Assembly: GCF_002209485.1 (NCBI RefSeq)
Contig: NZ_NJIX01000004.1
Span: 186,001 to 250,000, forward strand
DNA: 64,000 nucleotides
Direction: 5' to 3'
Source of the DNA: Achromobacter sp. HZ34
Lineage (GTDB): Bacteria > Pseudomonadota > Gammaproteobacteria > Burkholderiales > Burkholderiaceae_B
The position numbers were made by a program, and so were the translations under genes. Position 1 is the first letter of the stretch. Every line of letters starts with the position of its first letter. The notes beneath the pieces were generated by a model that ran no database searches, had not been told where the DNA came from, and was given only the letters and a program-made list of their open reading frames with translations. This document shows, piece by piece, positions 44,297-54,214 of the stretch.

Positions 44297-44992
44297 TCAG
44301 CTTCCAACAGGGGTGGCGCTGGCCTTCTGGAAGGCGTCGAGCAAGGGTTGCAGGCGCTCGCCACGGGTTTTCAGCGCGGCCTGGTTGACGACCAGGCGCG
44401 AGGAAATATGCATGATGTCCTCGACCGCGACCAGGTTGTTGGCGCGCAGCGTGCCGCCCGAGGACACCAGGTCGACGATGGCGTCGGCCAGTCCCACCAG
44501 CGGCGCCAGCTCCATGGAGCCGTACAGCTTGATCAGGTCCACGTGCATGCCCTTGGCGGCGAAGTGCTCGCGCGCCGCCGTCACGTACTTGGTGGCCACG
44601 CGCAGGCGCGCACCCTGGTGGACCGCCTTCTCGTAGTCGAAACCGGTGGGTACGGCCACGCACAGGCGGCATTTGGCGATATTCAGGTCGATGGGCTGGT
44701 ACAGCCCGCCCGGATGCTCTGCGGCATGCTCGATCAGCACGTCCTTGCCGGCGATGCCCAGGTCGGCCGCGCCGTACTGGACATAGGTCGGTACATCGGA
44801 GGCGCGCACGATGATCAGGCGCAGGCCGGGATCGCTGGTCGGGATGATCAGCTTGCGGGAGTTTTCGGGATTCTCCGTGACCTCGACACCGGCGGCGGCC
44901 AGCAGCGGCAGGGTTTCCTCGAAAATGCGGCCTTTGGAAAGGGCCAGCGTCAGCGGCGTGTCCTGGCGGCCGTTCTGGGAGATGGAGCTCAT
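44297..44992 (-). CDS. hisG: ATP phosphoribosyltransferase, short form
   Basis: 231 residues, the short HisG class that lacks the C-terminal regulatory domain and works with HisZ. First and feedback-controlled step of histidine synthesis. [18 protein letters not shown] and the PRPP-binding [16 protein letters not shown] are diagnostic. hisZ is not in the window. bolA ends 70 bp upstream. Confidence 0.95.
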   Translation of the reverse strand: MSSISQNGRQDTPLTLALSKGRIFEETLPLLAAAGVEVTENPENSRKLIIPTSDPGLRLIIVRASDVPTYVQYGAADLGIAGKDVLIEHAAEHPGGLYQPIDLNIAKCRLCVAVPTGFDYEKAVHQGARLRVATKYVTAAREHFAAKGMHVDLIKLYGSMELAPLVGLADAIVDLVSSGGTLRANNLVAVEDIMHISSRLVVNQAALKTRGERLQPLLDAFQKASATPVGS

Positions 44993-45062
44993 GCGGTTTC
45001 CTTGCCGTATCGACTCTTTATTGGGGGCAGCGCGCCTGGATACAAGCTGCGCGGCACGCGCA

Positions 45063-45305
45063 TCAGCGCCCGGCCTCGTATTCGGTCGGGGTCAGGGTAC
45101 GCATGGACAGGGCGTGGATCTCTGCTTTCATGCGGTCGCCCAGGGCGGCGTAGACGAGTTGATGGCGGGCGATGGGCCGCTTGCCTTCGAAGGCCGCGCT
45201 GACGATGACGGCGTCGAAATGCGAACCGTCGCCCTGCACGTCGATATGCTCACAGGACAGGCCGTCGAGTATGTATTGTCGGACTTGTTCGGGAGTGGGA
45301 AGCAT
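45063..45305 (-). CDS. BolA-family protein (IbaG/YrbA-like)
   Basis: 80 residues. BolA proteins pair with monothiol glutaredoxins to hold [2Fe-2S] clusters. The core [27 protein letters not shown] includes the conserved RHQLVY (HQ.VY) motif and a likely His ligand. Its place between yadGH and hisG matches the yrbA/ibaG locus of other proteobacteria, next to the mla genes. Start at 45305. Confidence 0.9.
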   Translation of the reverse strand: MLPTPEQVRQYILDGLSCEHIDVQGDGSHFDAVIVSAAFEGKRPIARHQLVYAALGDRMKAEIHALSMRTLTPTEYEAGR

Positions 45306-45310
45306 GGTCG

Positions 45311-46123
45311 TCAATTCCGGAGTTTGTAGCCACTGGCCAGCAGGCGTATGGCGTGAGTGGCCAGCGCCAGGAACACCACACCCACCACCGCCAGGCTGCG
45401 CCAGGGCGACACGTCGGAAACCGAGAAGAAGCCGTAGCGGAAGCCGTCGATGGTGTAGAAGAGCGGGTTCCAGTGCGATACGCCTTGCCAGAAAGCCGGC
45501 AGCGTATGGATGGAGTAGAACACGCCGGACAGGAAGGTCGCCGGCATGATGAGGAAATTCTGGAAGGCCGCCAGCTGGTCGAATTTTTCCGAGTACAGGC
45601 CGGCCACCAGGCCCAGGCTGCCCATGATGCCGCAGGCCAGCACGGCGAAAACCAGCACCCACAGCGGATGGGCGGGATGCAGCGGCGTGAAGAACAGGGC
45701 CACCACCCACACGCACAGGCCCACCGCCAGGCCGCGCACGATGGCTGCCAGCACGTAGGCGCCGAAGAGATCGCGGTAGGACAGGGGCGGCAGCAGGATG
45801 AACACCAGATTGCCCGTGATGCGGCTCTGGATCAGGGACGATGATGGATTGGCGAAGGCATTCTGCAGCATGCTCATCATCATCAGGCCCGGGATCAGGA
45901 AGGACGTGTAGGCCACGGTGCCGTACACCTGGACCTTGTCCTGCAGGACCTGCGCGAACACCACCAGATACAGCAAGGCGGTAATGACCGGCGCGGCGAT
46001 GGTCTGGAAGCTGACCTTCCAGAAACGCAGCAGTTCCTTGCGCAGCAGGGTGGGAAAGCCGGAACCCGCATTCAGGTCGGGCGCTACCAGGGGCAGCGCG
46101 CGCGGTTCGATCGGCGGCGTCAC
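45311..46123 (-). CDS. yadH: ABC-2 type permease (YadH-like)
   Basis: 270 residues, six helices. GTG start at 46123 overlaps the ATPase stop as GTGA. LLRKELLRFWKVSFQTIAAP starts the ABC-2 domain; SGVFYSIHTLP and WNPLFYTIDGFRYG are typical of the YadH/NodJ group. With YadG it forms an exporter of unknown substrate; linkage to mla suggests an envelope role. Confidence 0.88.
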   Translation of the reverse strand: MTPPIEPRALPLVAPDLNAGSGFPTLLRKELLRFWKVSFQTIAAPVITALLYLVVFAQVLQDKVQVYGTVAYTSFLIPGLMMMSMLQNAFANPSSSLIQSRITGNLVFILLPPLSYRDLFGAYVLAAIVRGLAVGLCVWVVALFFTPLHPAHPLWVLVFAVLACGIMGSLGLVAGLYSEKFDQLAAFQNFLIMPATFLSGVFYSIHTLPAFWQGVSHWNPLFYTIDGFRYGFFSVSDVSPWRSLAVVGVVFLALATHAIRLLASGYKLRN

Positions 46124-46929
46124 GACAGCACCTCCGTCAGGCGGGTTTCCTCGTCCTGCTGGCCTTCGCCGTGCATGATGCGCACGAAGGCGTCTTCCAG
46201 GTCGACGCCGCCCACGCGGGCCATCAGTGCCTGCGTGGTATCCAGCGCGACGATGCGGCCGCCCTTGAGCATGGCGATGCGGTTGCACAGCGCTTCCGCT
46301 TCTTCCAGGTAATGTGTGGTCAGCATGATGGTGTGGCCGGCCTTGTTCAGGCGGACGATGAATTCCCACAGGGTGCGGCGCAGATCGACGTCGACACCCG
46401 CGGTGGGTTCGTCCAGCACGATGACCGGCGGCCGGTGCACCAGCGCCTGAGCCACCAGCACACGCCGTTTCATGCCGCCCGACAGCGCGCGCATATTGCT
46501 GTCGGCCTTGTCGGCCAGGCCCAGGTTGAAGAGGATTTCGTCGATCCAGTCGTCATTGCGGCGCAGGCCGAAATAGCCGGACTGGATGCGCAAGGTCTCG
46601 CGCACCGTGAAGAAAGGGTCGTAGACCAGTTCCTGCGGCACCACGCCCAGCGAACGGCGGGCGATGCGGAAATCATCGACGACATCGTGGCCACAGATGC
46701 TGGCGCGCCCGCTGCTGGCGCGGGCCAGGCCGGCCAGGATGGAAATCATGGTGGTCTTGCCGGCCCCATTGGGACCGAGCAGCCCGAAGAACTCACCGTG
46801 CTCGATGTTCAGGCTGACGTTGCGCAGGGCCTGGAAGCCCGGCTTGGCTGGTTTACCCAGCCATTTTTTCCACCCGGGATGGCGCGGGGTGTAGATTTTC
46901 GAGACGTTTTCGAGACAAACGGCGGACAT
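46120..46929 (-). CDS. yadG: ABC-2 type ATPase (YadG-like)
   Basis: 269 residues. Walker A GPNGAGKTT (about 54-62), Q-loop VVPQELVYDP, signature LSGGMKRRVLVAQAL, Walker B VIVLDEPTAGVDVD, H-loop TTHYLEEAEAL. Drives the adjacent YadH-like permease. Lies 98 bp after mlaC, with an AT-rich stretch in the gap that could hold a promoter. Confidence 0.9.
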   Translation of the reverse strand: MSAVCLENVSKIYTPRHPGWKKWLGKPAKPGFQALRNVSLNIEHGEFFGLLGPNGAGKTTMISILAGLARASSGRASICGHDVVDDFRIARRSLGVVPQELVYDPFFTVRETLRIQSGYFGLRRNDDWIDEILFNLGLADKADSNMRALSGGMKRRVLVAQALVHRPPVIVLDEPTAGVDVDLRRTLWEFIVRLNKAGHTIMLTTHYLEEAEALCNRIAMLKGGRIVALDTTQALMARVGGVDLEDAFVRIMHGEGQQDEETRLTEVLS

Positions 46930-47027
46930 GGGACGGCGACGAGCCCGTAAAAGAGCGAATCACGCATTATACGGTCGCCGCCGACCGGCATGCCCGGGCG
47001 GCGCGCGGGGTTATCGCGCGTAGCCGT

Positions 47028-47660
47028 TTACTGATTGCGCTGGTTGAGCGCCTTGATCAGGCCATCGATGCCGTTCTGGTTGATCTGCTGGGCGAACTGG
47101 TTGCGGTAGTTCTGGATCAGCCAGATGTTTTCCACATTCAGGTCGTAGATCTTCCAGCCGGAGCTGGTCTTTTCCAGGCGGTAGTCGACGCTGGTGTTCT
47201 GGCCGTTGGACTGGCTGATCTGGGTGCGCACCACCACGTCATCCGCCTTGGCATCGCCACGGAAGGGCAGCGTCTTGGAGACGGTCTGGTCGTCCACGCG
47301 GGTCAGGGCGCCGGCATAGGTACGCACCAGCGTGCCGCGGAAGGCTTCCGCCAGGTCTTTCTGCTGGGCCGGCGTGGCCTGGCGCCAGTAGCGGCCGGCG
47401 CTCAGGCGGGTGGTTTTCTCGAAATCGACATAAGGCAGGATGCGCTGCGTCACCACCTGGTTGACGCGGGCGACATCGCCGGCCTTGACGCCACCGCCGG
47501 ACTTCAGCGCGGCCAGGGTTTCGTCGGCGACCTGCTGTACGAATTTGTCCGGGGCACCGGTGGCGTCCGGGGCCGCATGCGCCACGTGGGCGGCGCCCAG
47601 GCCGAGCAGGCCCACCAGGGCCAGGCGTTGCAACAGGGAACTAGCGGGGAAAAACCGCAT
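47028..47660 (-). CDS. mlaC: Periplasmic phospholipid-binding protein MlaC
   Basis: 210 residues with a signal peptide (cleavage near AHA-A, residue 29). Shuttles phospholipids between the MlaA outer-membrane complex and the MlaFEDB inner-membrane pump. ILPYVDFEKTTRLSAGRYWR and the C-terminal GWKIYDLNVENIWLIQNYR are hallmark MlaC stretches. Confidence 0.93.
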   Translation of the reverse strand: MRFFPASSLLQRLALVGLLGLGAAHVAHAAPDATGAPDKFVQQVADETLAALKSGGGVKAGDVARVNQVVTQRILPYVDFEKTTRLSAGRYWRQATPAQQKDLAEAFRGTLVRTYAGALTRVDDQTVSKTLPFRGDAKADDVVVRTQISQSNGQNTSVDYRLEKTSSGWKIYDLNVENIWLIQNYRNQFAQQINQNGIDGLIKALNQRNQ

Positions 47661-47720
47661 GGAGACTCCTTACAGATACGGGAAGCGGCGGCACACCGGC
47701 AAACGGCGTGCCGCGCGGAT

Positions 47721-48572
47721 TTAGCGCTTGGCCGGAGAGACCGTGCCCGACTGGTTGGCGCCAGGCGCCGGGACGGTGGGGGTCGCCGGGGCGGTTCCAG
47801 GCGCCGATTTGGCGTCCGTGCCGCCATCGTCATCGCTGTAGTCAGGCAGCTTGTCCTGGCCCTTCTGACCCAGCACCATGGCATTGCGGCGTTGCAGATA
47901 CGCATCACGCACGAAGCTGTAGGGATCCAGGGCGATGCGGTCGACGGTGTCGGTCGCATCCAGCAGGCTGGCGCGGCGGTCGACGATTTCCAGGCCATAC
48001 AGCGAGTTGCGCACGCGCACGTTGTCGATGGCCCCCACGCTGGTGTAGGTATTGCCGACGAAGTCACCGGCCATGCCTACGCCGTCACGCACCGAGCTGG
48101 AGCCCCACAATGGCAGCACCAGGTACGGACCCTGGCTGAAGCCCCAGACGCCCAGGGTGGTGCCGAAGTCGTTGGGGATGCGCGGCTGGCCGTTGGCCGT
48201 GGCGACGTCGATACATCCGCCCACGCCCAGCGTGGTGTTGAACAGGAAGCGGCCAACCGTGTTGATGGCATCCAGGCCGCGGCCTTGCAACATGCTGTTG
48301 GCGGCGGCCCAGACGTCGGCGACGTTATTGAACATATTGTGCACGCAGGTGCGCACCGGCTGCGGCGTGACGTAGGTGTACCCCACGGAGATCGGGCGCA
48401 GGAAGTTGCGGTCGACCGCGTCGTTGAACGAATACACGCCCCGGTTGAAGCCTTCCCACGGGTCGCGCGGGTCGGGATTCTGCACGGACGCGCAGCCTGC
48501 CAGGGTCAGTCCGGCCGCGGCGAACGAGGCGACGCGCAAAAGACCGGTCCAATAAAAAGAGGGGGTGTTCAT
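47721..48572 (-). CDS. mlaA: Outer-membrane lipoprotein MlaA (VacJ)
   Basis: 283 residues. Lipobox LAGC places the lipidated Cys near residue 27. DPRDPWEGFNRGVYSFNDAVD is the VacJ signature, with GVGGCIDVA and FGTTLGVWGFSQGPYLVLPL after it. Removes mislocalised phospholipids from the outer leaflet. The C-terminal 50 residues are Pro/Ala/Gly-rich. Start at 48572, before the signal peptide. Lies between mlaD and mlaC, the betaproteobacterial order. Confidence 0.94.
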   Translation of the reverse strand: MNTPSFYWTGLLRVASFAAAGLTLAGCASVQNPDPRDPWEGFNRGVYSFNDAVDRNFLRPISVGYTYVTPQPVRTCVHNMFNNVADVWAAANSMLQGRGLDAINTVGRFLFNTTLGVGGCIDVATANGQPRIPNDFGTTLGVWGFSQGPYLVLPLWGSSSVRDGVGMAGDFVGNTYTSVGAIDNVRVRNSLYGLEIVDRRASLLDATDTVDRIALDPYSFVRDAYLQRRNAMVLGQKGQDKLPDYSDDDGGTDAKSAPGTAPATPTVPAPGANQSGTVSPAKR

Positions 48573-48645
48573 ATTGTTTCTTGTATCTGTCAGGCTTCTC
48601 GGAGGAGACACCCGTGTCTGGAGACGCCAGGTGTCACGGAAGTGC

Positions 48646-49140
48646 TCAGTTCTTGGGGGCCGCGTCCCCGGCCGGCGCGGAACCCTGTTTTTCGGCCGAT
48701 CCATAAAGGAACTGGCTGATCAGGTTTTCCAAGACGACGGCGCTTTGTGTATAGCGGATTTTTCCGCCATCGGCAAAATTATCTTCTTCGGTGCCGGCGG
48801 TGACGCCGACATATTGCTCGCCCAGCAGTCCGGAAGTCAGGATGGAGACCGACGAATCCTTGGGAAATTTGTAGCGGGTGTCCAGTTGCAGCGTGACGAC
48901 GGCCTGGAAGGTCTTGTCGTCGAAGCCGATCTTGGCGACGCGGCCGACCACGACGCCCGCGCTCTTGACCGCGGCCCTTTCCTTCAGGCCGCCGATATTG
49001 TCGAAATTGGCGCTGACGCTATAGGTCGGCGCAAAGGAGAAGGTGCTGAGGTTGCCGGCGCGCAGGGCCAGGAACACCAGGGCGGCGGCTCCCAGCAGCA
49101 CGAACAGGCCTACCCAGAAATCGGTTTTTTCGCGTGACAT
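48646..49140 (-). CDS. mlaD: Phospholipid transport protein MlaD
   Basis: 164 residues. One N-terminal helix (FWVGLFVLLGAAALVFLAL), then the MCE domain (about 38-120, SVSANFDNIGGLKERAAVKS and VGVTAG) that makes a hexameric ring in the periplasm. The C-terminal helix ALENLISQF-like segment (VVLENLISQFLYG) is typical. 63 bp after mlaE. Confidence 0.95.
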   Translation of the reverse strand: MSREKTDFWVGLFVLLGAAALVFLALRAGNLSTFSFAPTYSVSANFDNIGGLKERAAVKSAGVVVGRVAKIGFDDKTFQAVVTLQLDTRYKFPKDSSVSILTSGLLGEQYVGVTAGTEEDNFADGGKIRYTQSAVVLENLISQFLYGSAEKQGSAPAGDAAPKN

Positions 49141-49203
49141 ATGTATCCGTCAGGTGTGCGTATCAGTATCAGCAGGATTGAGTTTTTGTGGGCAGTGGCC
49201 GGG

Positions 49204-50022
49204 TCAGTTGCCGAACATCAGTGCGGTCAGCAGGAAGTCCAGGGCCAGCACGGCCAGCGAACCCACCACCACCGTCCGGGTGGTGGCGCGCGCCACGCCT
49301 TCCGGTGTCGGCCTGGCCTGCCAGCCTTCGTAGAGCGCCACCAGCGTGACCGTGATGCCGAACACGATGCTCTTGATCACGCCGTTGGCGACGTCGGACC
49401 AGACGTCCACGCCGCCTTGCATCTGCGACCAGAAAGCGCCGGCGTCGACGCCGATGATCACCACGCCGACGACCCAGCCGCCCATGATGCCCACCATGGA
49501 AAATACCGCGGCCAGCACCGGCATGGCGATGATCCCGCCCCACAGGCGCGGCACCAGCACCCGGCGCATCGGGTCCACCGCCATCACTTCCATGGCCGAC
49601 AACTGCTCGCCGGCCTTCATCAGGCCGATTTCCGCCGTCAGCGAGGTGCCCGCGCGGCCGGCGAACAACAGGGCCGTGACCACCGGACCCAGTTCGCGCA
49701 CCAGCGACAGGGCCACCAGCAGGCCCAGCGATTCCTCGGAGCCGTAGCGGCGCAGGGTGTAATAACCCTGCAGGCCCAGCACGAAGCCGACGAACATGCC
49801 GGATACGGCGATGATCAGCAGCGAATAGTTGCCGATGAAGTGGATTTGCTGCGACACCAGGCGGGGCCGGCGCAGCGCGGTGCCGCTGCGTCCCAGCAGC
49901 GCCAGGAAGAAGCGGGTGAAATAGCCGAGGCCCGCGATGGTGCCGCGCACCCCGCCGCCCAGGCGGGAGATAAGCCCCGGGCTTTTGTGCCCCGCACGCT
50001 CCACTCTGCTGCTGTCTGTCAT
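49204..50022 (-). CDS. mlaE: Phospholipid ABC transporter permease MlaE
   Basis: 272 residues. MlaE-family core: [20 protein letters not shown], then [20 protein letters not shown] and [20 protein letters not shown], the conserved cytoplasmic loop. Membrane unit of the retrograde phospholipid pump. ATG 50022 overlaps the mlaF stop (ATGA). Confidence 0.95.
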   Translation of the reverse strand: MTDSSRVERAGHKSPGLISRLGGGVRGTIAGLGYFTRFFLALLGRSGTALRRPRLVSQQIHFIGNYSLLIIAVSGMFVGFVLGLQGYYTLRRYGSEESLGLLVALSLVRELGPVVTALLFAGRAGTSLTAEIGLMKAGEQLSAMEVMAVDPMRRVLVPRLWGGIIAMPVLAAVFSMVGIMGGWVVGVVIIGVDAGAFWSQMQGGVDVWSDVANGVIKSIVFGITVTLVALYEGWQARPTPEGVARATTRTVVVGSLAVLALDFLLTALMFGN

Positions 50023-50855
50023 GGCTTGCTCCCCTCCTGGCGCGCCAGCCAGCGCGCGAAGGCCGGGGTTTCGGGATAGTGGAAGGCCACCGGTCCGTCG
50101 GGCGCGCCGTCCAGGAACTGGCGCACGTAGGGATCCTGCGAGGCGTTCAGTTGCTGGGGCGTGCCGGCGGCTGCCTGGCGGCCCTGGCCGACCAGATATA
50201 CCTGGTCGGCGATGGAAAAGGATTCCTGGACGTCGTGGGTGATCAGCACCGAGGCGCATCCCAGGCGGTCGGCCAGACTACGGATGAGGCGGGCCGTGAT
50301 GCCCATGGAAATGGGATCCAGGCCGGCGAAGGGTTCATCGTAGAGAATCAGTTCGGGCTCCAGGACCACCGCGCGCGCCAGGGCCACGCGGCGCGCCATG
50401 CCGCCGGAGATTTCAGATACCTTCAGATGCGCGGCGGCGCGCAGGCCCACGGCCTGCAGCTTGTCCAGCACGCGGCTGACGATTTCGGCCTCGTCCAGGC
50501 GCGTGTGTTCGCGCAGCGGAAAGGCGACGTTTTCAAAGACGTTGAGGTCGGTGAACAGGGCGCCCTGCTGGAACAGCACGCCCATGCGCTTGCGCAGGGC
50601 CTGCAACTGGGCAGGGGTGGCCTGGGCCAGGTCCTGGCCGAAGGCGCACACGGTGCCGGCCCGGGCGATCAGCTGGCCGGTGGCGGCACGCAGCATGGTC
50701 GTCTTGCCCGACCCGGAGCCACCCATCACGGCCACGACCTGTCCCGGCGCCACCGTCATGGTGATGCCGCTCAGGACGGTGAATTCGCCGTATCCCAGGG
50801 AAACGTCGTCGAATTGCAGCGCAGCGTGCTGTTGGTTTGCGGGTAGGTCAGGCAT
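50019..50855 (-). CDS. mlaF: Phospholipid ABC transporter ATPase MlaF
   Basis: 278 residues. Walker [10 protein letters not shown] (about 49-57), signature [14 protein letters not shown], Walker [17 protein letters not shown]-loop [10 protein letters not shown]; the SGGM signature is typical of MlaF. First gene of the minus-strand block that runs to tatC. Start is the ATG at 50855; its Shine-Dalgarno is weak and an in-frame ATG 54 bp upstream is possible. Confidence 0.94.
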   Translation of the reverse strand: MPDLPANQQHAALQFDDVSLGYGEFTVLSGITMTVAPGQVVAVMGGSGSGKTTMLRAATGQLIARAGTVCAFGQDLAQATPAQLQALRKRMGVLFQQGALFTDLNVFENVAFPLREHTRLDEAEIVSRVLDKLQAVGLRAAAHLKVSEISGGMARRVALARAVVLEPELILYDEPFAGLDPISMGITARLIRSLADRLGCASVLITHDVQESFSIADQVYLVGQGRQAAAGTPQQLNASQDPYVRQFLDGAPDGPVAFHYPETPAFARWLARQEGSKP

Positions 50856-51274
50856 AGAGGGGAAGGCAGTGGACGGGTCATTCCGTCCCCCGAAATCTGG
50901 ACCGCACATTGTATAGCCTGAGCATCAGGGGCGCTCCCAGACACATCTCAGGTGCCGGAGAGCATGACATGACGGCCTGTTGACGCGGCAGTGGCCGGCA
51001 GCGGAGCCGATTAAACCAGGGAAGTGCCCGTCAAGATCGCCTAATTGCAGAGAAATTCTGTGATATTTCGAGAAATTGGATGAGCAGCCGCTACGGCAGG
51101 GCGTTGCCTGGAGGCGCTCGATTCGGCGTCAAAATGTCGATCTTCGCCGACTTGACGGGAGATGCGAGGAGAAAAACCGCTGTAGACGAACAATCCGCGC
51201 ACTGCGCAGCCGGCGTCCGAGGATTCAGCCGGCGCGCCGTGCAACATTCAAGCGGAGATTTGCGGAATGGCGTC
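50856..51274. other. Intergenic region upstream of mlaF
   Basis: About 420 bp with no supported gene. A TATACA -10-like element for mlaF lies at 50910-50915 on the minus strand without a good -35. An AT-richer patch has the direct repeat GAGAAATT at 51050 and 51070, of unknown meaning. Confidence 0.5.
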
Positions 51275-51805
51275 TCAGCGCAACACCAGGCAGAAGACCA
51301 GCGCGCCGGTACCCATCAACAGGAAGGGACTGACGCGCGTGTAGATGAGCAGCACCGTAGCCACCGCCGCGACGCCCCAGGCCCAGGGTCCACCCTCGGC
51401 GGCGCGCAATATGGTGCAGGACGCAGCCAGGATCATGGCCGCGGCCACCGGGGCCAGGCCGATTTCGATGGCGCGGGTCCAGCGCTGGTGTTTGTAGCGC
51501 GCCCAGACGCGCGCCAGTCCGTAGACCAGCAGGCTGCTAGGCACGAAGATGGCGATCGACGCCAGCAGCGCGCCCAGGATGCCGGCAACCTGCCAGCCGA
51601 CCAGGGTTACCAGTATCGACCCCGGTCCGGGAGACACGCGCGACAGGGCGAACAGGTCGAGGAACTGGTTGTCGTTCATCCACCCATAGACGTTGACCGC
51701 CTGGCGGTGGATGTCGGCGACCACGCTCTGGCCACCGCCGACGGTCAGGAAGGACAGCGGCGTGAATACCGTGAACAGGTCGAACAGATGAGCAGCGGAT
51801 GTCAT
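51275..51805 (-). CDS. Chromate transporter family protein, C-terminal-type half
   Basis: 176 residues, one CHR domain. FTPLSFLTVGGGQSVVADIH contains the conserved GGG motif, and SRVSPGPGSILVTLVGW the P-G-P motif. Short CHR proteins work as antiparallel pairs. ATG 51805 overlaps the stop of the preceding half (ATGA). CHR family members export chromate, but many such pairs are untested. Confidence 0.88.
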   Translation of the reverse strand: MTSAAHLFDLFTVFTPLSFLTVGGGQSVVADIHRQAVNVYGWMNDNQFLDLFALSRVSPGPGSILVTLVGWQVAGILGALLASIAIFVPSSLLVYGLARVWARYKHQRWTRAIEIGLAPVAAAMILAASCTILRAAEGGPWAWGVAAVATVLLIYTRVSPFLLMGTGALVFCLVLR

Positions 51806-52491
51806 GGCCGGGTTTCCGCATCCACATCGGCACGGGCACCGCCATCCGCGCCTGTAGCCGATCCTGCGCCGGCACCTGCGTGCGCCATCGCCGCGGCCTG
51901 GCCTTCCCGGCGCAGGCGCAGCCAGGCCAGCAGGATGGACAGGGGCGCCATGGCGCCGACCACCCACAGCAAGGGCAATTGCGCCAGGAAAATGCCGCCG
52001 AAGGTGATCACCATGATGACGATGGGCGCGGCGCCGTAGGCAGCACGGTACGCCGCCCGTATGCCCATCTGCAGCGACAGGCCCACCGCGGCGGCCGCTA
52101 CGCCCGCCAGCACCCGGTGCGCCAGGGGCGCGTGGGCGATTTCGCCGAAGGCCGCCGCCACCATGATGGCCACCAGCATGGCCGGCACCACCATGCCCAG
52201 CGCGCCCACCAGCGCGCCACGGCTACCGCGCAGCTGGTAGCCGATCCAGATCGCCAGGTTCACCACGTTGACGCCGGGGAAGGCCTGGGCCAGCGAAAGG
52301 CCGCTGAGGAACTGGTCCTCCGACAGCCAGCGCCGCCGCTGGACGAATTCGCGCAGCATCCAGCCGCTCAGGCCGCCGCCGAAGCTGGTCAGGCTGATCT
52401 TGCTGAACGCGGTGAAAATCTGTGCCAGGGTGGGCGGCGCGCCGAGTTCGACGGGTGGCTGCGAGGCAGTGGCGGAGGCGGGGGATCGCAC
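51802..52491 (-). CDS. Chromate transporter family protein, N-terminal-type half
   Basis: 229 residues. CHR domain from about residue 24: FTAFSKISLTSFGGGLSGWM, then LSLAQAFPGVNVVNLAIWIG, with an added Ala/Gly-rich cytoplasmic tail of about 35 residues. Partner of the next gene in a bidomain transporter split over two genes. Confidence 0.88.
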   Translation of the reverse strand: MRSPASATASQPPVELGAPPTLAQIFTAFSKISLTSFGGGLSGWMLREFVQRRRWLSEDQFLSGLSLAQAFPGVNVVNLAIWIGYQLRGSRGALVGALGMVVPAMLVAIMVAAAFGEIAHAPLAHRVLAGVAAAAVGLSLQMGIRAAYRAAYGAAPIVIMVITFGGIFLAQLPLLWVVGAMAPLSILLAWLRLRREGQAAAMAHAGAGAGSATGADGGARADVDAETRP

Positions 52492-52636
52492 GGAGGCACC
52501 CGGTATGAGGGATGAAGGCCGGCCCGGCTGGCCAGCGTATGAACAGGCGCTGATCTTACCTAAATGCAGTTGTCGAAAGACTTAATTATGGGATACCAAA
52601 GTGGCTGAGGCGTCGGGAAACCGATACAGCGCGCTC

Positions 52637-52668
52637 AAAAGAAAGCCCGCCGGATGAGTCCGGCGGGC
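52637..52668 (-). terminator. Intrinsic terminator after gltBD
   Basis: Perfect 10-bp stem GCCCGCCGGA/TCCGGCGGGC with loop TGAG, followed on the minus strand by TTTCTTTT. It lies 35 bp beyond the gltD stop. Confidence 0.92.
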
Positions 52669-52702
52669 AAGGCTTCCAATGCTGAGCAAGTGCAGCGTGA
52701 CC

Positions 52703-54166
52703 TTAACGCGGCAGGTCGCTTTCACCCATCAGGAACTCGTCGACGGAGCGGGCGGCCTGGCGGCCTTCGCGGATGGCCCAGACCACCAGCGATTGCCCCC
52801 GGCGCATATCGCCCGCGGCGAAGACCTTGTCCACGCTGGTGCGATAGTCGTCCGTGTTGGCGCGCACGTTGCCACGGCTGTCGCGGTCCACGCCGAAGGC
52901 GTCCAGCACCTTTTGCAGGGGCGACACGAAGCCCATGGCCAGCAGCACCAGGTCGGCCTTCATTTCGAATTCCGAACCCTCGACTTCCTGCATCTTCATC
53001 TGGCCGGTGGCTTCGTCCTTGACCCATTCGACGCGCGCCGCCACCAGCTTCTTCACCACGCCATTCTCGCCTTGCAGCGACTTGGTGGTGACCGCCCAGT
53101 CGCGGTCGCAGCCTTCGTCATGCGAGGACGACGTGCGCAGCTTGACCGGCCAGTAGGGCCAGGTCATCGGCTTGTTTTCCGACTCGGGCGGCTGCGGCAG
53201 CAGTTCGAACTGGGTGACCGACGCGGCGCCGTGGCGGTTGCTGGTACCCACGCAATCCGATCCGGTGTCGCCGCCGCCGATGACGATGACGTGCTTGCCC
53301 TTGGCCAGCGTCTGGCCCGACAGGCGGTCGCCCGCCACGGCCTTGTTCTGCTGGCGCAGGAAGTCCATGGCGAAGTACACGCCTTCCAGTTCACGACCGG
53401 GCACCGGCAGGTCGCGCGGGTTTTCCGCGCCGCCGGTCATGACCACGGCGTCGAATTCTTCTTTCAGCGAGGCCGGCGTGCGGGTGGTCAGGCCGTCTTC
53501 GGCATCGGCGGGTTCGCCGATATACGTCGACGGGCAGAACTCCACGCCTTCCGCTTCCATCTGCGAAATACGGCGGTCGATCTGCGCCTTTTCCAGCTTG
53601 AAGTCGGGAATACCGTAGCGCAGCAGGCCGCCGATGCGGTCGCTCTTTTCGAATAGCGTCACGGCATGGCCGGCACGCGCCAGTTGCTGCGCGCAGGCCA
53701 GTCCGGCCGGGCCCGAACCCACCACGGCAACCTTCTTGCCGGTCTTGCGCACGGGCGGTTGCGGTGCAACCCAGCCTTCTTCCCAGCCCTTGTCGATGAT
53801 GGCGTGCTCGATCGACTTGATGCCCACGGCGTCGTCGTTGATGTTCAACGTACAGGCGGCCTCGCAGGGCGCCGGGCAGATGCGGCCGGTGAACTCGGGG
53901 AAGTTGTTGGTGGAGTGCAGCACGTCCAGCGCCTTGCGCCATTGCTGCCGGTACACCAGGTCGTTCCAGTCCGGGATGATGTTGTTGACGGGGCAGCCGT
54001 TGTTGCAGAACGGAATGCCGCAGTCCATGCAGCGCGCCGCCTGCTGCTTGGACTGGTCGTCGTCCAGGCGCAAGACGAACTCGCGCCAGTTCTTCAGGCG
54101 CGCGGTCGGCGCGGCGTAGGCTTCATTCAGGCGCTGGAATTCCAGAAAGCCGGTGATTTTTCCCAT
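52703..54166 (-). CDS. gltD: Glutamate synthase (NADPH) small subunit
   Basis: 487 residues. Takes electrons from NADPH through FAD and Fe-S clusters to GltB. N-terminal cysteine clusters [14 protein letters not shown] and CPAPCEAAC bind [4Fe-4S] centres; the FAD site is [20 protein letters not shown]; the NADPH site is [13 protein letters not shown]. Follows gltB by 48 bp. Confidence 0.96.
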   Translation of the reverse strand: MGKITGFLEFQRLNEAYAAPTARLKNWREFVLRLDDDQSKQQAARCMDCGIPFCNNGCPVNNIIPDWNDLVYRQQWRKALDVLHSTNNFPEFTGRICPAPCEAACTLNINDDAVGIKSIEHAIIDKGWEEGWVAPQPPVRKTGKKVAVVGSGPAGLACAQQLARAGHAVTLFEKSDRIGGLLRYGIPDFKLEKAQIDRRISQMEAEGVEFCPSTYIGEPADAEDGLTTRTPASLKEEFDAVVMTGGAENPRDLPVPGRELEGVYFAMDFLRQQNKAVAGDRLSGQTLAKGKHVIVIGGGDTGSDCVGTSNRHGAASVTQFELLPQPPESENKPMTWPYWPVKLRTSSSHDEGCDRDWAVTTKSLQGENGVVKKLVAARVEWVKDEATGQMKMQEVEGSEFEMKADLVLLAMGFVSPLQKVLDAFGVDRDSRGNVRANTDDYRTSVDKVFAAGDMRRGQSLVVWAIREGRQAARSVDEFLMGESDLPR

Positions 54167-54214
54167 GGTATTGCTAGTCCTATACCTGTGTCCGGTGAGG
54201 GCGATTGCGCACTT

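Noticed and set aside
51041-51247. 68-codon minus-strand frame between the chromate pair and mlaF
   Set aside because: No ribosome-binding site or similarity, and it lies in promoter-like AT-rich sequence.
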